From positions 212,415,948-212,479,947 of the forward strand of contig NC_084796.1 in NCBI RefSeq assembly GCF_963169125.1: a stretch of 64,000 bases of DNA. The letters are read 5' to 3'. The notes below the pieces were generated by a model, which searched no databases, was not told the origin of the DNA, and was given only the letters and a program-made list of their open reading frames with translations. Source of the DNA: Humulus lupulus. Taxonomy: Eukaryota; Streptophyta; Magnoliopsida; Rosales; Cannabaceae. Positions within the stretch are counted from its first letter, which is position 1; the number at the start of each line of letters is the position of its first letter. Of the stretch, positions 32,036 to 44,460 are shown piece by piece. The translations under genes were made by a program, and so were the position numbers.

Positions 32036-33428
32036 TCCTCGGCCCTAGAGGGCCTCGGGCACCTCCTCCGGAAGAACCTTGATACCTTGAGCATTAATTT
32101 TGTTTGGCTGTTGGAGGACCTAGGAACCAAACGAGACAAATTTGTCTTCTAGACTGACTTGGATCTTCAAGCATAAGAATTGTTTAAGTTCTTTGAGTAG
32201 CTCGATTCTTTTTACTTTCACTATATGCCATGTTAAAGTATGAAGCATCTAGAATGATCTACAAGAAAATTTGTGAGGCTATATGCACCGGAATCACCAT
32301 TAAAAGATCTGAGAGGTCAAGTAATGATACATCCAAAGCCTAAAGGTCTGGTCTTCATGAAGAGAAACCTGAAGAGAATCACACGATAAGTTAGCCTTAT
32401 GCAAACATGAAGAGTGACTTGGGGGGGGGGGGGGGGGGTTATACCCATTTTTTTAGTATCACTACCCATCGACCCAAATCATGCCTAGGGCCTAGTCAAT
32501 TGTAACTTTGTATAATTCTTGGGCCAAGCCCAATAACTTAAGCCCACACTCTAATGTAACTCTAACTCTTCAATATAAATAAGATGAGTAGGGGCCAAGA
32601 CGGAGGAGAAAAAAGAGGGCGACAACTTTTTACAGAGAGAACTCTTCATCTTCAATGGAGTCAAATAGGTAAAAGTTAAATACAAATGTAATCCATGACT
32701 TGCAAGATGAATGACAGTGACTAAGTGGATGTAGACCATCCATGACTTGAGGTTGAACCACTACATAGCTCTCTTTATCTATTATTCTGGTCACTAGAAA
32801 CATGTCATATACGTTATATAGCTATCAAAAATCTTCTCAATGTTATTCTTTGGGTGTTAGACGAGTTAACAAAAAATGAGTCAACAATTTGGTAATAATT
32901 TTTTATCACCAAAGCACTAATTTTGTAAAGTAAAATATGATATCTTAGTGAGTCTTATGAATAAATTATTAAATTTTAAGAATATATATTATCAAATTTT
33001 ATGAATATATTATAATTTCATTATATAAATAAATATTCAATTATAAATTTATTAATTCACTATTAATGTTTGTTATTAATTTATTTAATAATTATAAAAT
33101 TATTATTTTAATTTCAACTTTTTATTTTTAAAACAAATAACAATAAAGTTTTATATTTATAAAATTATTATTTTAATTTCTATTTAATTTTAAGAGTAAA
33201 GTTAACTTAATTAACTATTTCAATACTTTATAATTTTTTAATTAATTTTTATTAGTTTCTTTCAAATTAATTAAAAAATTTAATAACACTAACTAAGCCA
33301 ATTATTTTGTGAAGTTTAATTTTTCTAAATCTACTAAAATTTTGGTAGTATAACAGGTGTAATATAACCTATCCCAAAAATTTAAATCTGCATAAAAACT
33401 ACAAAACCATTCCCAGAACATACATAAA
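32036..33428. other. Non-coding remainder of outer CACTA-like region
   Basis: Contains a run of 18 G (32421-32438), a TATA-like TATAAATAAG at about 32573, LTR-like leader wording (GTAGACCATCCATGACTTGA near 32729) and AT-rich sequence. It may include an LTR fragment, but neither ends nor a primer site are clear. No gene. Confidence 0.4.
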
Positions 33429-33605
33429 CACAACAAGAAAAAATGGCTTTTACTTCGGTTTTTAAGCTTGATTTACTTCGATTTTCGCTAAAATTCGCAA
33501 CCGCAGTAGTTTGGAGCGAATTAAAAAGTAGTTAAAAATCGAAGTAGAATTCCCACTTTCTACTTCAGTTTTTACATAATAACCAAAGTAGAAAGTGGGG
33601 TACGC
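33429..33605. repeat. Left terminal and subterminal repeats of large CACTA
   Basis: Nearly identical to the left end of the 2.8-kb copy (TTACTTCGGTTTTTAAGCT, then GCTAAAATTCGCAACCGCAG), but with only one or two palindromes (CTTTCTACTTCAGTTTTTAC ... CCAAAGTAGAAAG) instead of an array. Confidence 0.85.
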
Positions 33606-34125
33606 CTCGATCCTGGACACCAAAATGTGCCCCTTTTTTTAATATTTATTTTTGATTATTTTTAAATGGTCAAATTCTATTTATATATATATATTTTGGC
33701 CTAATTTTTTTTAAATGGTCTAATTATATATATGTATTTTTTTTTTGCCTAATTTTTTTAAACGGTCTAATTATATGAATTTATAGTTATATATATTTTT
33801 ACAATTGGAATTGGTTAAGAATTTTTTTGTGAATGAAAATATGCTAACTTTCATTAATTAGAAATGTCATACACAAGCATATAAAATACAAGTACTTAAG
33901 TAAGATAGCTAGCCTTAACATTAATACATTTCCATAAAACTAAACTTAGAACTAAACGAACTTATAAACAAAATATGTTTACTGATAAATGTATGTCATC
34001 AATCGACCTAACCATTCGTGTTGGATTGACAAGAGGTCTGTAATCTCACAATATTGTTTCTTCCCATCAAACTGTAAAATTAATAAATATAAATTAATTA
34101 ATAACAACTTTGATTATTTTATAGA

Positions 34126-37100
34126 TTATCGATACCAACATAAGTTATAAAAAATGACTTTTTCTTTTAAGGTTTCTATTGCATTTGATGCCCGTACAAG
34201 ATCTCTAATGTACTTCAACACATAAAAACCACATTCATGACTTTGTGGTTGGCTTGGACATGAAACATTGGATATCTTTGTAGGATTGCCGAGTAATTCA
34301 TTGGAAGAAGCCTTATAATATGCACTATTTAGAAAGAAAAATAACAAAAGTTATTAAAATGTAGTAACATGTAATAGTTGTTGCGTATTAAGAAATATTT
34401 TTAAAAATTTAAAACTTACCTCATTATCATTGAATCAATTTCTTCAGGACGTTTGTGTGCTTTTAGTGGATCCAAGAACACGATTTTTCCTTTTGGCATA
34501 GCAATGACCAACATCCAATGTTCTCTAAAATAATAAGCGTGTTAAATAAAATAATTAAATTTTTAATATATGAATAATCAAATAAGAAAAGTTTATAGTA
34601 CTTCTTACCGTATGTTCCAAGGTATAAAGTATTGTTGACCAACTCTATCCATGGTCATCAACCAATTTTCCAAGTCAATTGATGATCTTTCTACATCGTT
34701 AACACTATTAATGCTATGATGCTCAATGTCAAAAAACTTGTAAAAGACACGCCGATTTGGAAATAGGGACTCCCAAATGCTTCTGCAAAATTTTCTTAAG
34801 TGTTAAATATTTATGAAAAATTTCGGCAGAGCTTCCCTTATAAATAGGACTACCCAAACCTGTAAACATTCAATTTACTATGAAAATTTGCAACAGATCA
34901 CAGAGCATTACTAATAACCATTCTAAATTTCATAACATTCCAAAGAATTAGTTGAAGGGATACCTTAGTCCGAATATCATTGTTGAGCCTCTAATCATAT
35001 GCAAAGTAGCAACTTGTTCTACATCCTCTGAAGTTATAAAGATTGAATCGCGATTCATGAATGATGGGTCCACTGGAATTGAGACGACTATGTTTATTCC
35101 CTTAACTCTGCAAAATTCTCTCACCATAAACTGAAGGCTAACATGGATGCGATTCATGATGTGATCGGAAAATGGTTGGCCTTCTATCAGAGTGTTTTCT
35201 GGATTGACGTGAGATCCAGTTGATGACAGATGTGGGCTAGTCAGAGAATTACGGTTCATCTTATCCTTGGATGGGCTTGTTGACATAGGAGGTTTCTTTT
35301 TTAGAGGACCCTACGCAACATCAAGTAAAAATAATATTAAGATAATGGGCCAAAAAATATTTTAATAGGTAACAAATTAAAGAATTCTTTTATACCTAAT
35401 CAGTCATAACTAATTATTTTGGCCAAGGAATGAATAAGTCATAGGTATCTCGAACATAGCGTATCTCCCCAACAGAACATGGGATTTCAGCATCCTCTTG
35501 TAACATTTTGGTGACTTGCACCCTCGTGTATTCGTCTGTCAGTTGAACACCATGAATAGTCAGTGGACCCACCCCATCAATGATAACACCCTCTGCGACC
35601 ACATTATGCATATTATCTGAACAAAGTAACACATCCATTGTAAATTGTGGAGGCACGTCATCCTGCATGTACGGTGTGTGATATTCTTCGTCATTCTGCT
35701 TGTCATCGTTGTCATGTTCATCCATATCATCTATCCCACCTGCTTCTTTAGCTCTTTCCTCCTCTAAATCTTTAACTTCTACTCTGAGCCTCGGAATTTA
35801 TGCATCTTTCTTACTAACAACATCAACCATTTCTTTTGCTACTTTTGGTTTTCTTCCAAAGACGGACGAAATCTTCGCAAATGACCTACAATAATCAACC
35901 CAATTATTTAAAAACTAAAATATTGTACAATGAAGTTAAATGCAACAAATAAAAAATAATATCATACCTAAGTGTTCTAACATGGCCTAGGTGCTTAGGT
36001 GTCCCTAAAGCTTGCGTTAATATGTCATTCTGACCCTTTGCAATGATTTCTCAACTACTAACTTTTTCTTTCAGCTCATTCTGTCAAACAAACTAGTGAT
36101 CACTTATATTAGTAACTTATAAGTACTTTATCATTCCTACATTACTTTAAAATACATGCTTGAAACCACTTACAATTCTTGCTTCAATTTATTTGTCCGA
36201 ATCTATGACAAGAACCGTCTTCTTTTCTCGTGCTCTTATCCAAACTTGGTACCGTTCTACATCTGCCACACCTAGTTCATTTTTCTACAACATACAACAA
36301 TTAATTAAAGTTGGTGAGTGCAATATTCTTCATAATAGGTTGACAGTTGTAAAATAGTAACGTGAATTACTTACCAAGTCGTCTCTAACATTGGCAAGCC
36401 CTCTACGAGATGTACGATGCCTCGAAGTATATTTCAGAGCTCTTTCACGTTGTTCTTCCCGCAAAGCCTACATAAAATAAGTAACGGTAAATTTTTAAGA
36501 AATTATTAATACTTCAAACTAATAAATCATATACGTAATAGATATATGTAATAGTACCATAAACTCAGGAGATAAACAGTGGCTAACAAATGTCCTCTAA
36601 TCTTCTAGGTCAAGTTCTGGATATTTCTTAGGAAGGAATTGGAGTTCATCTATCAGACCCTCTTTTGCCAAAGGGTGGATGTAGTCACTAGTAATGTTGG
36701 TCTTAAAATCTCTCATCATTTTTCCCGCACATTTAATTAATTCTGGTTTCTAATTTTTTGGAATGTTAAAGCCACCCTGAAATAGAAAGAAAATGATTAA
36801 TGAAATGCAAAGTAATTCATGAAAATGATCAATATATTAAAATAATTAAAATATTTTCTTACATATACATCCTCCCATATTCTATTATTCAATTCTTGTG
36901 GGACTTGTCTCCAATCCTTATAATTGAGAGAGATTGTTCTCCTAGTTTTAACTCCAAGATACGATTGCATCTCGCTATATGCTTTCCCTATAGGCTGACC
37001 CTTATCATTAAACTCAATATTTCTCATTATTCCCTTAGCTTTTTGATTATTAATATTGTTCATCTTTCTTGGGCCTCGCCTATTTGGTGTGTTCTCCCCT

Positions 37101-37135
37101 TCAGAATTTGTCATCTGCACATAAATAAGAATTAA
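34126..37135 (-). pseudogene. TNPA-like gene (Transposase_24) with Ulp1-type protease domain
   Basis: Minus-strand exons read in order. The Transposase_24 part has KAKGIMRNIEFNDKGQPIGK and RTISLNYKDWRQVPQEL (37120-36797), FLPKKYPELDLED (about 36610), RHRTSRRGLANVRDDL (about 36380-36420) and VWIRAREKKT (about 36220). A linker with an acidic DEHDNDDKQNDEEYH stretch follows. The C-terminal domain resembles C48 Ulp1 proteases: EHWMLVI (His 34518-34520), FLDPLK (Asp 34470-34472) and SHECGFYVLKYIRD (Cys 34231-34233) give a His-Asp-Cys triad. Ulp1 enzymes remove SUMO from proteins. Several stops (for example near 36055 and 35800) suggest decay, though some may fall in introns. It starts about 55 bp after the transposase gene ends. 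Confidence 0.78.
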
Positions 37136-37189
37136 CGTTACAATTATGACATAAATAAATACATATTTAACATAAAAATGAATACATTA

Positions 37190-39456
37190 CTCACTGGACA
37201 CATTTTCTTTTCCTTTTTCTTTTCTTGGTTGATTCACAATCTACCCATATTCTGTCTCTAATATCATTTCTAATGTATTCCCCATCATCATCATCTTCAT
37301 TGAAATCATGGATTTGCTCAACTTGCTCATGTATTGGTTGTCGAACAATAAAATTATCATGAAACAAATCATCATTTTCTTCGTCATTTTCATCTTCTAT
37401 AAACTACCTCTCCAGGGTTCGAAAAACAACTGATCATTTATCATCAGCAGGATCAGTTATGTAAAACACTTGTTTTGCTTGGGTAGCCATGATGAAAGGA
37501 TCATTCTTGTGACCTTTCTTACTTAAATCAACCAAAGTGAATCCAAGTTCATCAATTCTAACCCCAACATTTTTGTCCACCCAAGAACACTTAAGAAGGG
37601 GAATTTGAAATAAGGAATAATCAAGGTCTCATATTTCTTCAACAACCCCATAATATGTCCTAGTACCAGCTACTGGATTATTGCCTTTTGCACTAGCAAA
37701 ATGCATTGCTTCTGCAACAATACTTACTCCACTATTTTGAACCATTCGAGCATCATCTCTTGACTTTGTGTGAAATATTATTCCTCCAACAATGTAAGCA
37801 TGGTGCTTTATTACATGAACACTTGCTGCAAATGATATGCGTTTTAACTCTGTCGACACTCCATGGTTTTCTTCTCCCAACCTTGCTAGAATAGTATTTT
37901 TCAACCATCGACTAAATGTTTTATGATGCTCATCTATAATCCATTTCTGTTTATTTTTAACTTTGTTTGGAATCATTGATTGTAATAACTCCATGTGCTC
38001 ACTGCAAATACAAAGTACAACATTAAAATTTCAATTATACATAAAAATGAGCATAATGTTTATTAAATTTATAACTTACGTTATATATGGTTGAACCTCA
38101 GGATTTTTTCCAACACAACTAAATGAGCTTGATCTAATTCTGAATGAGATATGGTCACTACTATTCCTTTCCCTCGTAATCCTCTATCAACTCCATCCGA
38201 GTTATTCTGTGGTTTGCTAATTCCAATTGTGTCGACTCCAACCATGTACTCTGAACAAAATTCCACAACTTCTTCTGCTAAATAATACTCAACCATACAA
38301 GCTTCACGGCGATGGTGATTACATACATATCCTTTCAGCACCTTCATATTCCTTTCAAATGGATACATCCATCTCGCCCAAACTGGCCCACACAACTTCA
38401 CTTCTCTTACTAAATGGACCATCAAATGTATCATGATTTCAAAAAAAGATGGTGGAAAATATTTTTGAAGCTTGCATAAAGTTTCAACTATTTCATTATG
38501 CAATGCATTCAACTTCTTCATTTCCAATTCTTTTCTGCATAGTTAATTAAAGAAGATGCACACACTTGTCACACTATCTTGAACTCTTTTTGGTAAAATT
38601 GACCGAATGGCAATTGGAAGTAATTGTTGCATTAATATATGACAATCATGTGATTTCACTCCAATTAACTTTAAATCTTCCATAGACACCAAGTTTCGAA
38701 CATTCGATGAATAGCCATCAGGCACTTTCATCTCTGCCAATGATTGACATATGGCTTGCTTATCTTCTTTAGACAATGTAAAACAAGCAGGAGGCAAATA
38801 TGTGTGTTTACATTTTTCTTCAGGTGCCAAGCGGTGTCTTATACCCATCTCAACAAGATCTAAACGACTACACAAACCATCTTTGGTTTTACCTTGGATA
38901 TCAAGTAATGTATCGATTATACTTTCACACACATTTTTTTCTATGTCCATGACATCCAAGCAATGTCTAACGAGTAAATCTTTCCAGTAAGGAAGTTGAA
39001 AGAAAATTGATTTTCTTTGAAATCATCCTTTGAATTTCTTTTTTTTATTCTTCTTCCCATACCTAAAGTCAACTTTTTCTACTTCCTTAAGAATTTTCTC
39101 ACCTGACAATGGCAAAGGAGCAAGGTCTCGTTCCACAGTACCGTTAAATGCTTTTTCTTTATTTCTGTCAGGATGATTTAAATGCAAATATCGTCTATGA
39201 CCCATATAACACATTTTGCGTCCATTTGACAAGCGACGGGCCCTTGTGTTGGTGCAACAAATTGGACAAGCTTGGTAACCTTTTGTGCTCAAACCTAATA
39301 TGTTACCATATGCTGGAAATTCATTAACAGTCCATAGCAACACCGCTTTTAAATTAAATACTTCATTTTTAAAACCATCATATGTCTCAACACCATTTTC
39401 ATACAACTCTTTCAAATCATCAATTAATGGTGCCAAATAAACATCGATATCGTGTC
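37190..39456 (-). pseudogene. tnp2-type CACTA transposase, 3' part
   Basis: Continues the transposase after the Tat insertion. DIDVYLAPLIDDLKELYENG and AYGNILGLSTKGYQACPICC belong to the Transposase_21 (tnp2) core. Then come SIFFQLPYWKDLLVRHCLDV, SHDCHILMQQLLPIAIR, the DUF4218 domain (FPPSFFEIMIHLMVHLVREV, GPVWARWMYPFERNMKVLKG) and DUF4216 (ISFAASVHV, YYGVVEEI, FQIPLLKCSWVDKNVG). It ends in an acidic stretch and a basic KKRKRKRK nuclear-localisation-like tail. TGA codons at 39023-39025 and 37629-37631 lie where Trp is expected, and a TAA sits at about 38543. It acts in the nucleus, where it would cut and join element ends. Confidence 0.9.
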
Positions 39457-40234
39457 TGTTGACGTGGTTCTTCGGCAAAAAATAATTATACGAATAAACA
39501 GGATGGATTAGTGCTAGATAATGAACTGTAATATGTAAATATTTATATTCCAAACTGGTGGAAATAGAATAGGGGGAAGGTTATAACTCCTTTCCATTTA
39601 GGTGGTTTGAAGGTTAAAATCCCTCTAGTCCACCAGCCAATATTATTGATATATCTCAGGTATTCCTTACAGGGTGTTTCTTTACAAACTAGATGCCAAC
39701 CCCTTGCAACGCTCAAGGTCTCCATATTTATAGGGAGAGGACACCTGGGTGTTGGTAAAGGGGGTCATCCCGTGTCCTTCTTACCCATCATGTCACCTCT
39801 GTGACACTTATGATTAATTCCTAAAACCTAACAATGAAGTGTTGTCTAATCAATAGGAAATGGGGATAATGGCCCGCATGGCCCAAACCAGTCGCGGGGT
39901 GCCTGAACACGCACGCTTATGCTGCGTGTCCGAGAATTCAGGAATGGAGTAGACACGTGATGTCTGATATGTGCACGTTTACATTGCGTGGTTGAATTCA
40001 TAAATGGTCGGGGGTGGCAGCTCTATGTCGTACCTTGAGCTTGATGTAGTTCCAGCTCGTGGTGACCACACTGCTGACCCGGCGCCTTCGAGTATTCTTA
40101 CTAAACCTTTGTCTACCTCGAGCTAAAGAGGTGGAGACTCGTAACGGCAGCTCCGGGTAGGTGGCTTCCACGTGGCTGATAGAATTATGCCCTTTTCCAG
40201 CTCGCTAATAACCCGTGGATGTTTAGGGCGTACA
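39457..40234 (-). repeat. 3' LTR of Tat element
   Basis: 778 bp, paired with 50759-51534. It begins TGTTGACGTGGTTCTTCGGC and ends TTTAGGGCGTACA on the plus strand. The minus-strand polypurine tract follows immediately at 40235 (plus strand TTTTCCCCCAAAT). Confidence 0.95.
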
Positions 40235-40250
40235 TTTTCCCCCAAATCCC
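40235..40250 (-). other. Polypurine tract of Tat element
   Basis: Minus strand GGGATTTGGGGGAAAA directly before the 3' LTR, the plus-strand primer for reverse transcription. Confidence 0.85.
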
Positions 40251-40260
40251 TTGCTCGTGG

Positions 40261-40272
40261 CACGTGACGTCA
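40261..40272 (+). promoter_or_regulatory. G-box and TGACGTCA motif upstream of antisense gene
   Basis: CACGTG (40261-40266) overlaps TGACGTCA (40265-40272), both classic plant bZIP sites, about 230 bp upstream of the TATA box. The second Tat remnant has the weaker ATGATGTCACC at the same place (about 57714). Confidence 0.55.
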
Positions 40273-40497
40273 CCTGGGGCCACAGTGGGGGCTTTTAGGC
40301 TTCCTTGCCGACTCTTCATGTCCCGCCTATTGTGCTGGTATCGGATACGTGGAGCATCGTGGTTGGTGACGGTCCGTCTTCTGAGAATCGCTTTAAATGG
40401 CCTAGTCCATCTTCGGCCGTCGTTTCATCTTTTGAGTTGTGACCCTCGTATCCCACATTAAGACGATTGAACAACCCTCGTTTCTTTTCCTTTTACG

Positions 40498-40506
40498 TAT
40501 ATATAA
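40498..40506 (+). promoter_or_regulatory. TATA box of Tat antisense gene
   Basis: TATATATAAGG lies on the plus strand, about 225 bp before a GTAAGT donor at 40723. The equivalent TATAAATAGG is kept at 57951-57960 in the second remnant, supporting a true promoter facing away from the 3' LTR. Confidence 0.7.
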
Positions 40507-40529
40507 GGTTTGCCACCTTTCGCATGAGC

Positions 40530-43500
40530 CACCCTTTATTTGAAATTTTTCCTCATCTTCTCTCTTCTCTCTTCTTAGCCTCAAAACCCTTTTTTCTTCC
40601 GTTTACTGTTCCAGAAGTCCCTGAGTTTTAGACACAAAGGTTTCCCCGTGACTCCGGTTCTAAAGGCTCCACCAGGATTCTGACTTCTACGCTCTTTTTG
40701 ACTTTCTACAGCAAAAACTTCTGTAAGTCCTCTGCCTGCTGCATGTTCGAATGTTTCGATTTTTTTTTTAGGTAGACTCCTTTTTTAGTTTCCCACTGTA
40801 GGTTGTTTGTTGTTTTTTTTTATATATCCTAGGGGTATCGACCATAGGAAAGAGAATGCTTAGGAACATGACGCATAGGACAAGATAATTCTGGGGGGAT
40901 TTTTCTGGGTAATCTCTTGAAATGCCTGTTTGGAGAGAGGAAGGCAACAAGTTTCTGGGGTGCAAAACCGGGTAGCTTAGGGGCCACGCTTCCTAGGCGG
41001 TTTTGCTTTTTGAAACTTTCCCTCCAAGGTAAGCATTATCCTGACCCTCCTGACACATGGATCTCGAGAAATCGGGGACCCGTTGGGAGCACAGGCGCGT
41101 GTTCATAGAACCGCATGGCCTCACTCACCGTGGGCTGAGATTACCTCAGCCCGTGTAAGGAAAATCATTCCTTGCGCTAGATTCCCTTTCTTATTTTTAG
41201 GTCGCCTTTCTAAATTTTCTTCATCTTTGTTCATTAGGCGACCAGATGGGACCCAGAAAGAACATGCCTAAGAAGAGTGCCGCCAGCTCGTCATCCCAGC
41301 AGGTCAGCAAGGGGAAGGAGGTGGTAGCAGATTCCTCTATTCCCCTCTTCGGTCCCACCGTGGAGAAAGAGGTCGAGGTGGGACCTGACGCCTTCTTCGA
41401 GGCTGAGAGGATTGTCTCGAAGGTTACAACTCAAGGGAAGGTCAACAAGATCTTGCTGTCCCACAACATCGAAATAGGGACGGGAGCTCTTGTTGCCCGA
41501 CCTCCCCTTGAGGGCGAGCGGAGCTGCACATCGCTCGACGAGGAGTTCGTGGCCTGGAGCGACGAACACCTCAAGGCCAGGGCCTTTCTTCCTCTGGACC
41601 AGTACTTCGCGGACTTCCTGAACTTCGTGAAGCTGGCCCCCTTTTAGCTCCCCCCTAGCTCCTACTGTTTGTTAGCGGGGCTGAGGTACCTGTTCCTGAA
41701 GAAGGAATGGGAGGTCCCTACACCGATGGACATTCTCTACTTTTTCTGCCTCAAAGCCAGCCTGGACCAACGGGGGCGAGGCGACGGGTTCTATTACTTG
41801 ACCCATTTCCCCAACTCCGCCGCAGTCATCGAGCTGCCCATCCACCCCAATGACTTCAAGGACCAGTTCTTCATGTCGACGGGGTTTCGCAACTACGAAC
41901 ATTATTACTTCAACCGTCCCCGTAAGTTCTTTCTATCCTCAGCTCGCAAAATCACTGTTGACTTGTTCCTTTCCATGTGTATTGACTAGAATACTATTGT
42001 GCAGCTATTTTTGCGAGGACGGCTAAATCGGTGACCCTCGGGGGTCAATATGAGACCTTGGCGGGGCTCCCTCAAAGCGAAAAAGACTACTGCCAGCTTG
42101 TGTCTAATTAGACGATGCTGGCGTGTAAGTTAATATCTCCGAGCCAGACTCTAGCCTTGAGGAGGCCACAGATCGCCCCAGCAGCTCGCGAGATGGCGCC
42201 CATCCCCGAGGAGGGGGCCGCGGATGAAACTGAGGAGGACAAGGAAGATGAGGTGTCGCTCGTGCGTTGGAAGCGGGCTCTTGAGGTCTCCCAGGGGGTC
42301 AACGCGGAGTGGGTCCAGTCCGGGGCAGCAGCCGGTCCCTCTGGCCAAGGTAACCCATACTTTTTTAGTGATTTAGACAGAGCTGCCGCAGACCTACTGC
42401 TTGCTAGGTTTAACCCCTACCAACTCGTTCACCGTCACTGAAACGACCCAGATAGTAGCATAACTCTACTCCAGTGAGTTGACCGGCTAGTGTTGCGTCA
42501 TGACATCGGCCACCCTAGGGGCACTGTAGTAGTAGACAATACCCTGGCCTTTAGGTCGGCCTTCTTTGAGGAGTACGGGACCAACCTTAGGTCGTGGCCC
42601 TCCCTTCTGGAGGGTATAGCAGCTTCGAGACTTAGGCAGTATGTAGAGGAGTCTAGTCCTGAGGCGGATCCGGACCCAGAGCCCCCTCTCATTCGTGAAG
42701 TTATAATCTTAGACTCCCCCGTAGAAGTTCCACGGCCGAAGGTCATGACAATAGATTTCTCTAGCTTGGAGGGTAGGACCTTTTTTAATACATTCTTTAG
42801 ATTTTTTGTGATCAAATATTTTTACATGCATACTGATGCTCCGTTCTTTGTTTCAGGCGAGGAGATGTCACAGCCCGGGGACAACGTTCTGCGATCCATG
42901 TTCCAGGGGGAAAATCCTTCCTCCAGGTCGTCTGGACCCTTGGTGAAGAGGCTCCGACTAGCCAAGAAAACTCCCCCTCCCGGGACCACTTCCAAGTTTC
43001 CTGCCAAGGGAAGGGCCAGGGTCCTTCTGCTACAGAGAAGGTGCCTCCACCCCCTCCTGCCATAGAGAAGATGGCTCCACCTCCCCTGCGACCTCCCATC
43101 TTTAACCAGGAACTGGAGGTACCAACTGGGACATTGTCAGCTCCTGTTCCCACCGTTCACATCCCAGTCAACACTCAGGCCCTAGAGAAAATCCCCGAGG
43201 CCTTTCGAGGGACGGTTATGAAACCACAACCTATATGGTAGATCACTGCTACAATTCCACCCTAAGGGATCTGCGGGAGATTGAGATGAGGAGCCCCGAG
43301 AACATTATGGACTCTTCACTGGGGATGACTCTCTCCGTAAGTTTGCTTAATCAATGGTTCTCCTTCTTTTTTTTAGAGCACATGCCTTATCATCTTTTGA
43401 CCTTGTAGGTGGCTTTGGCTCTCCACTGGAGCATATCTCGGTCCAAGGCCAGGATTGACGAGATCAGGGGTGAGCACCAGGCTGCCCAGGCCGCCCTCGC

Positions 43501-43948
43501 TTCTGCTCAACAACAAGAGTAGGATGCCAAAGCTGCCCTGGCGACTGCCTTGGTTATTGTGCAGCTCGAACTGGAGGCATCCCGGGCTAAGCTGCTGGAG
43601 GCCAAGGCTACCAAGGTCACCCTGGACGCCACAAAGGTTGAACTCGAAGAGGCCAAGGCCGCCCTTGTGGTGGAGAGGGCATCTTCCAGCTCCTCCATGG
43701 AGGCCATGCTGTATCATTGCTGGGCCTTCAACCAGGATGGTGACTTTTCCTTCCTGGGGCTGGAGGTCTTGGAGTCCTTCCTAGAGAAGTTCAAGGCTCG
43801 CCTTCAACAAGAGGCGCCCTCTGAGATTGGGGAGATTTCCGCTGCTGCCGATCAGGACGCCGAAGGGGGTGACTTCGTCGGAGCAGCCTGGTGGGGCTTA
43901 GGACTTCTGCTCCTTTTTCTCTTATTATTATTATTTTTTTATTTGTAA
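40530..43948 (+). pseudogene. Antisense spliced gene of Tat element
   Basis: A plus-strand gene opposite to gag-pol. The first intron probably runs from GTAAGT at 40723 to an acceptor at about 41235. ATG at 41246 starts MGPRKNMPKKSAAS, basic and Ser-rich. The same frame continues past a TAG (41645-41647, likely from CAG) with LLAGLRYLFLKKEWEVPTP and DFKDQFFMSTGFRNYEHYYF, then a GTAAGT donor at about 41921. Later exons carry YETLAGLPQSEKDYCQL, an acidic DETEEDKEDE stretch, GDNVLRSMFQGENPSSRSS and a C-terminal Ala/Leu/Glu-rich coiled coil (43490-43700) with SFLGLEVLESFLEKFKARL. Several stops interrupt it. It resembles the antisense ORF known from Tat-lineage elements; function unknown. Confidence 0.75.
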
Positions 43949-44460
43949 TTTTATATTACGAGGTTTTTATCCTCGAGACAATTGGTTTCCTCAGATTTAC
44001 TTTAATCCATTTATATATATTTTTTGTGGTTTAACTTTATTGTTACTCCTCTTTAACGCATTTGGTGAGAACTTAGTTTCTGTTGGTGTTATGATTAACA
44101 TCTCATGCTTTTTAGGAAAAAACATCTATTAATAAATTTGAACCAACTTCTAAGTTTAAGACCTGGTTGTATCTATGAAATTGATTTTAAAAACTTAGTT
44201 CGTTTTAATCCCTTATTGATATCTCGCGCTTTTTAAGAAAAACATTGATCAATCAATGTGAATCAACTTCTAAGTTTTAGGACGACCTGGTTATATCCAG
44301 GATATATGCCCCCCAAGTAATCAGGAAAGGGCCTTTCGTGGTTACTTGACGTTACATCCGGAAACATATATGACAATGCGAAAAGATTCCCTCATTATTT
44401 AATAAACAAAAGGTGGCTTTTCTAATTAAGCCTTACAAAGATGTTACTGATAATATTTCT
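43949..44460. other. Spacer between antisense gene and integrase end
   Basis: AT-rich, with two copies of a segment including AACATC(T/A)... CTTTTTA(G/A)GAAAAACAT and AACCAACTTCTAAGTTT (about 44090-44165 and 44215-44285), a diverged tandem pair. It may hold both 3' ends or polyadenylation signals. No gene. Confidence 0.5.

Larger units (their letters stand above)
31196..33428. mobile_element. Left part of an outer CACTA-like element
   Basis: CACTCTACAGGAAAAGAGGT at 31196 resembles a CACTA terminus. It is followed by repeats of GACATGTCGTCGCTATAG and partial versions (31240-31410). The same motif family recurs at 55085-55345, right of the large CACTA. Sequence at 33310-33425 resembles internal DNA of the 2.8-kb CACTA copy (23925-24000). 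This supports a CACTA-related host into which 33429-54321 inserted. No TSD for the outer element was found. Confidence 0.5.

Noticed and set aside
32540..32900. LTR fragment with leader-like sequence
   Set aside because: TATA-like and leader-like wording is present but no LTR end, primer site or duplication could be fixed.
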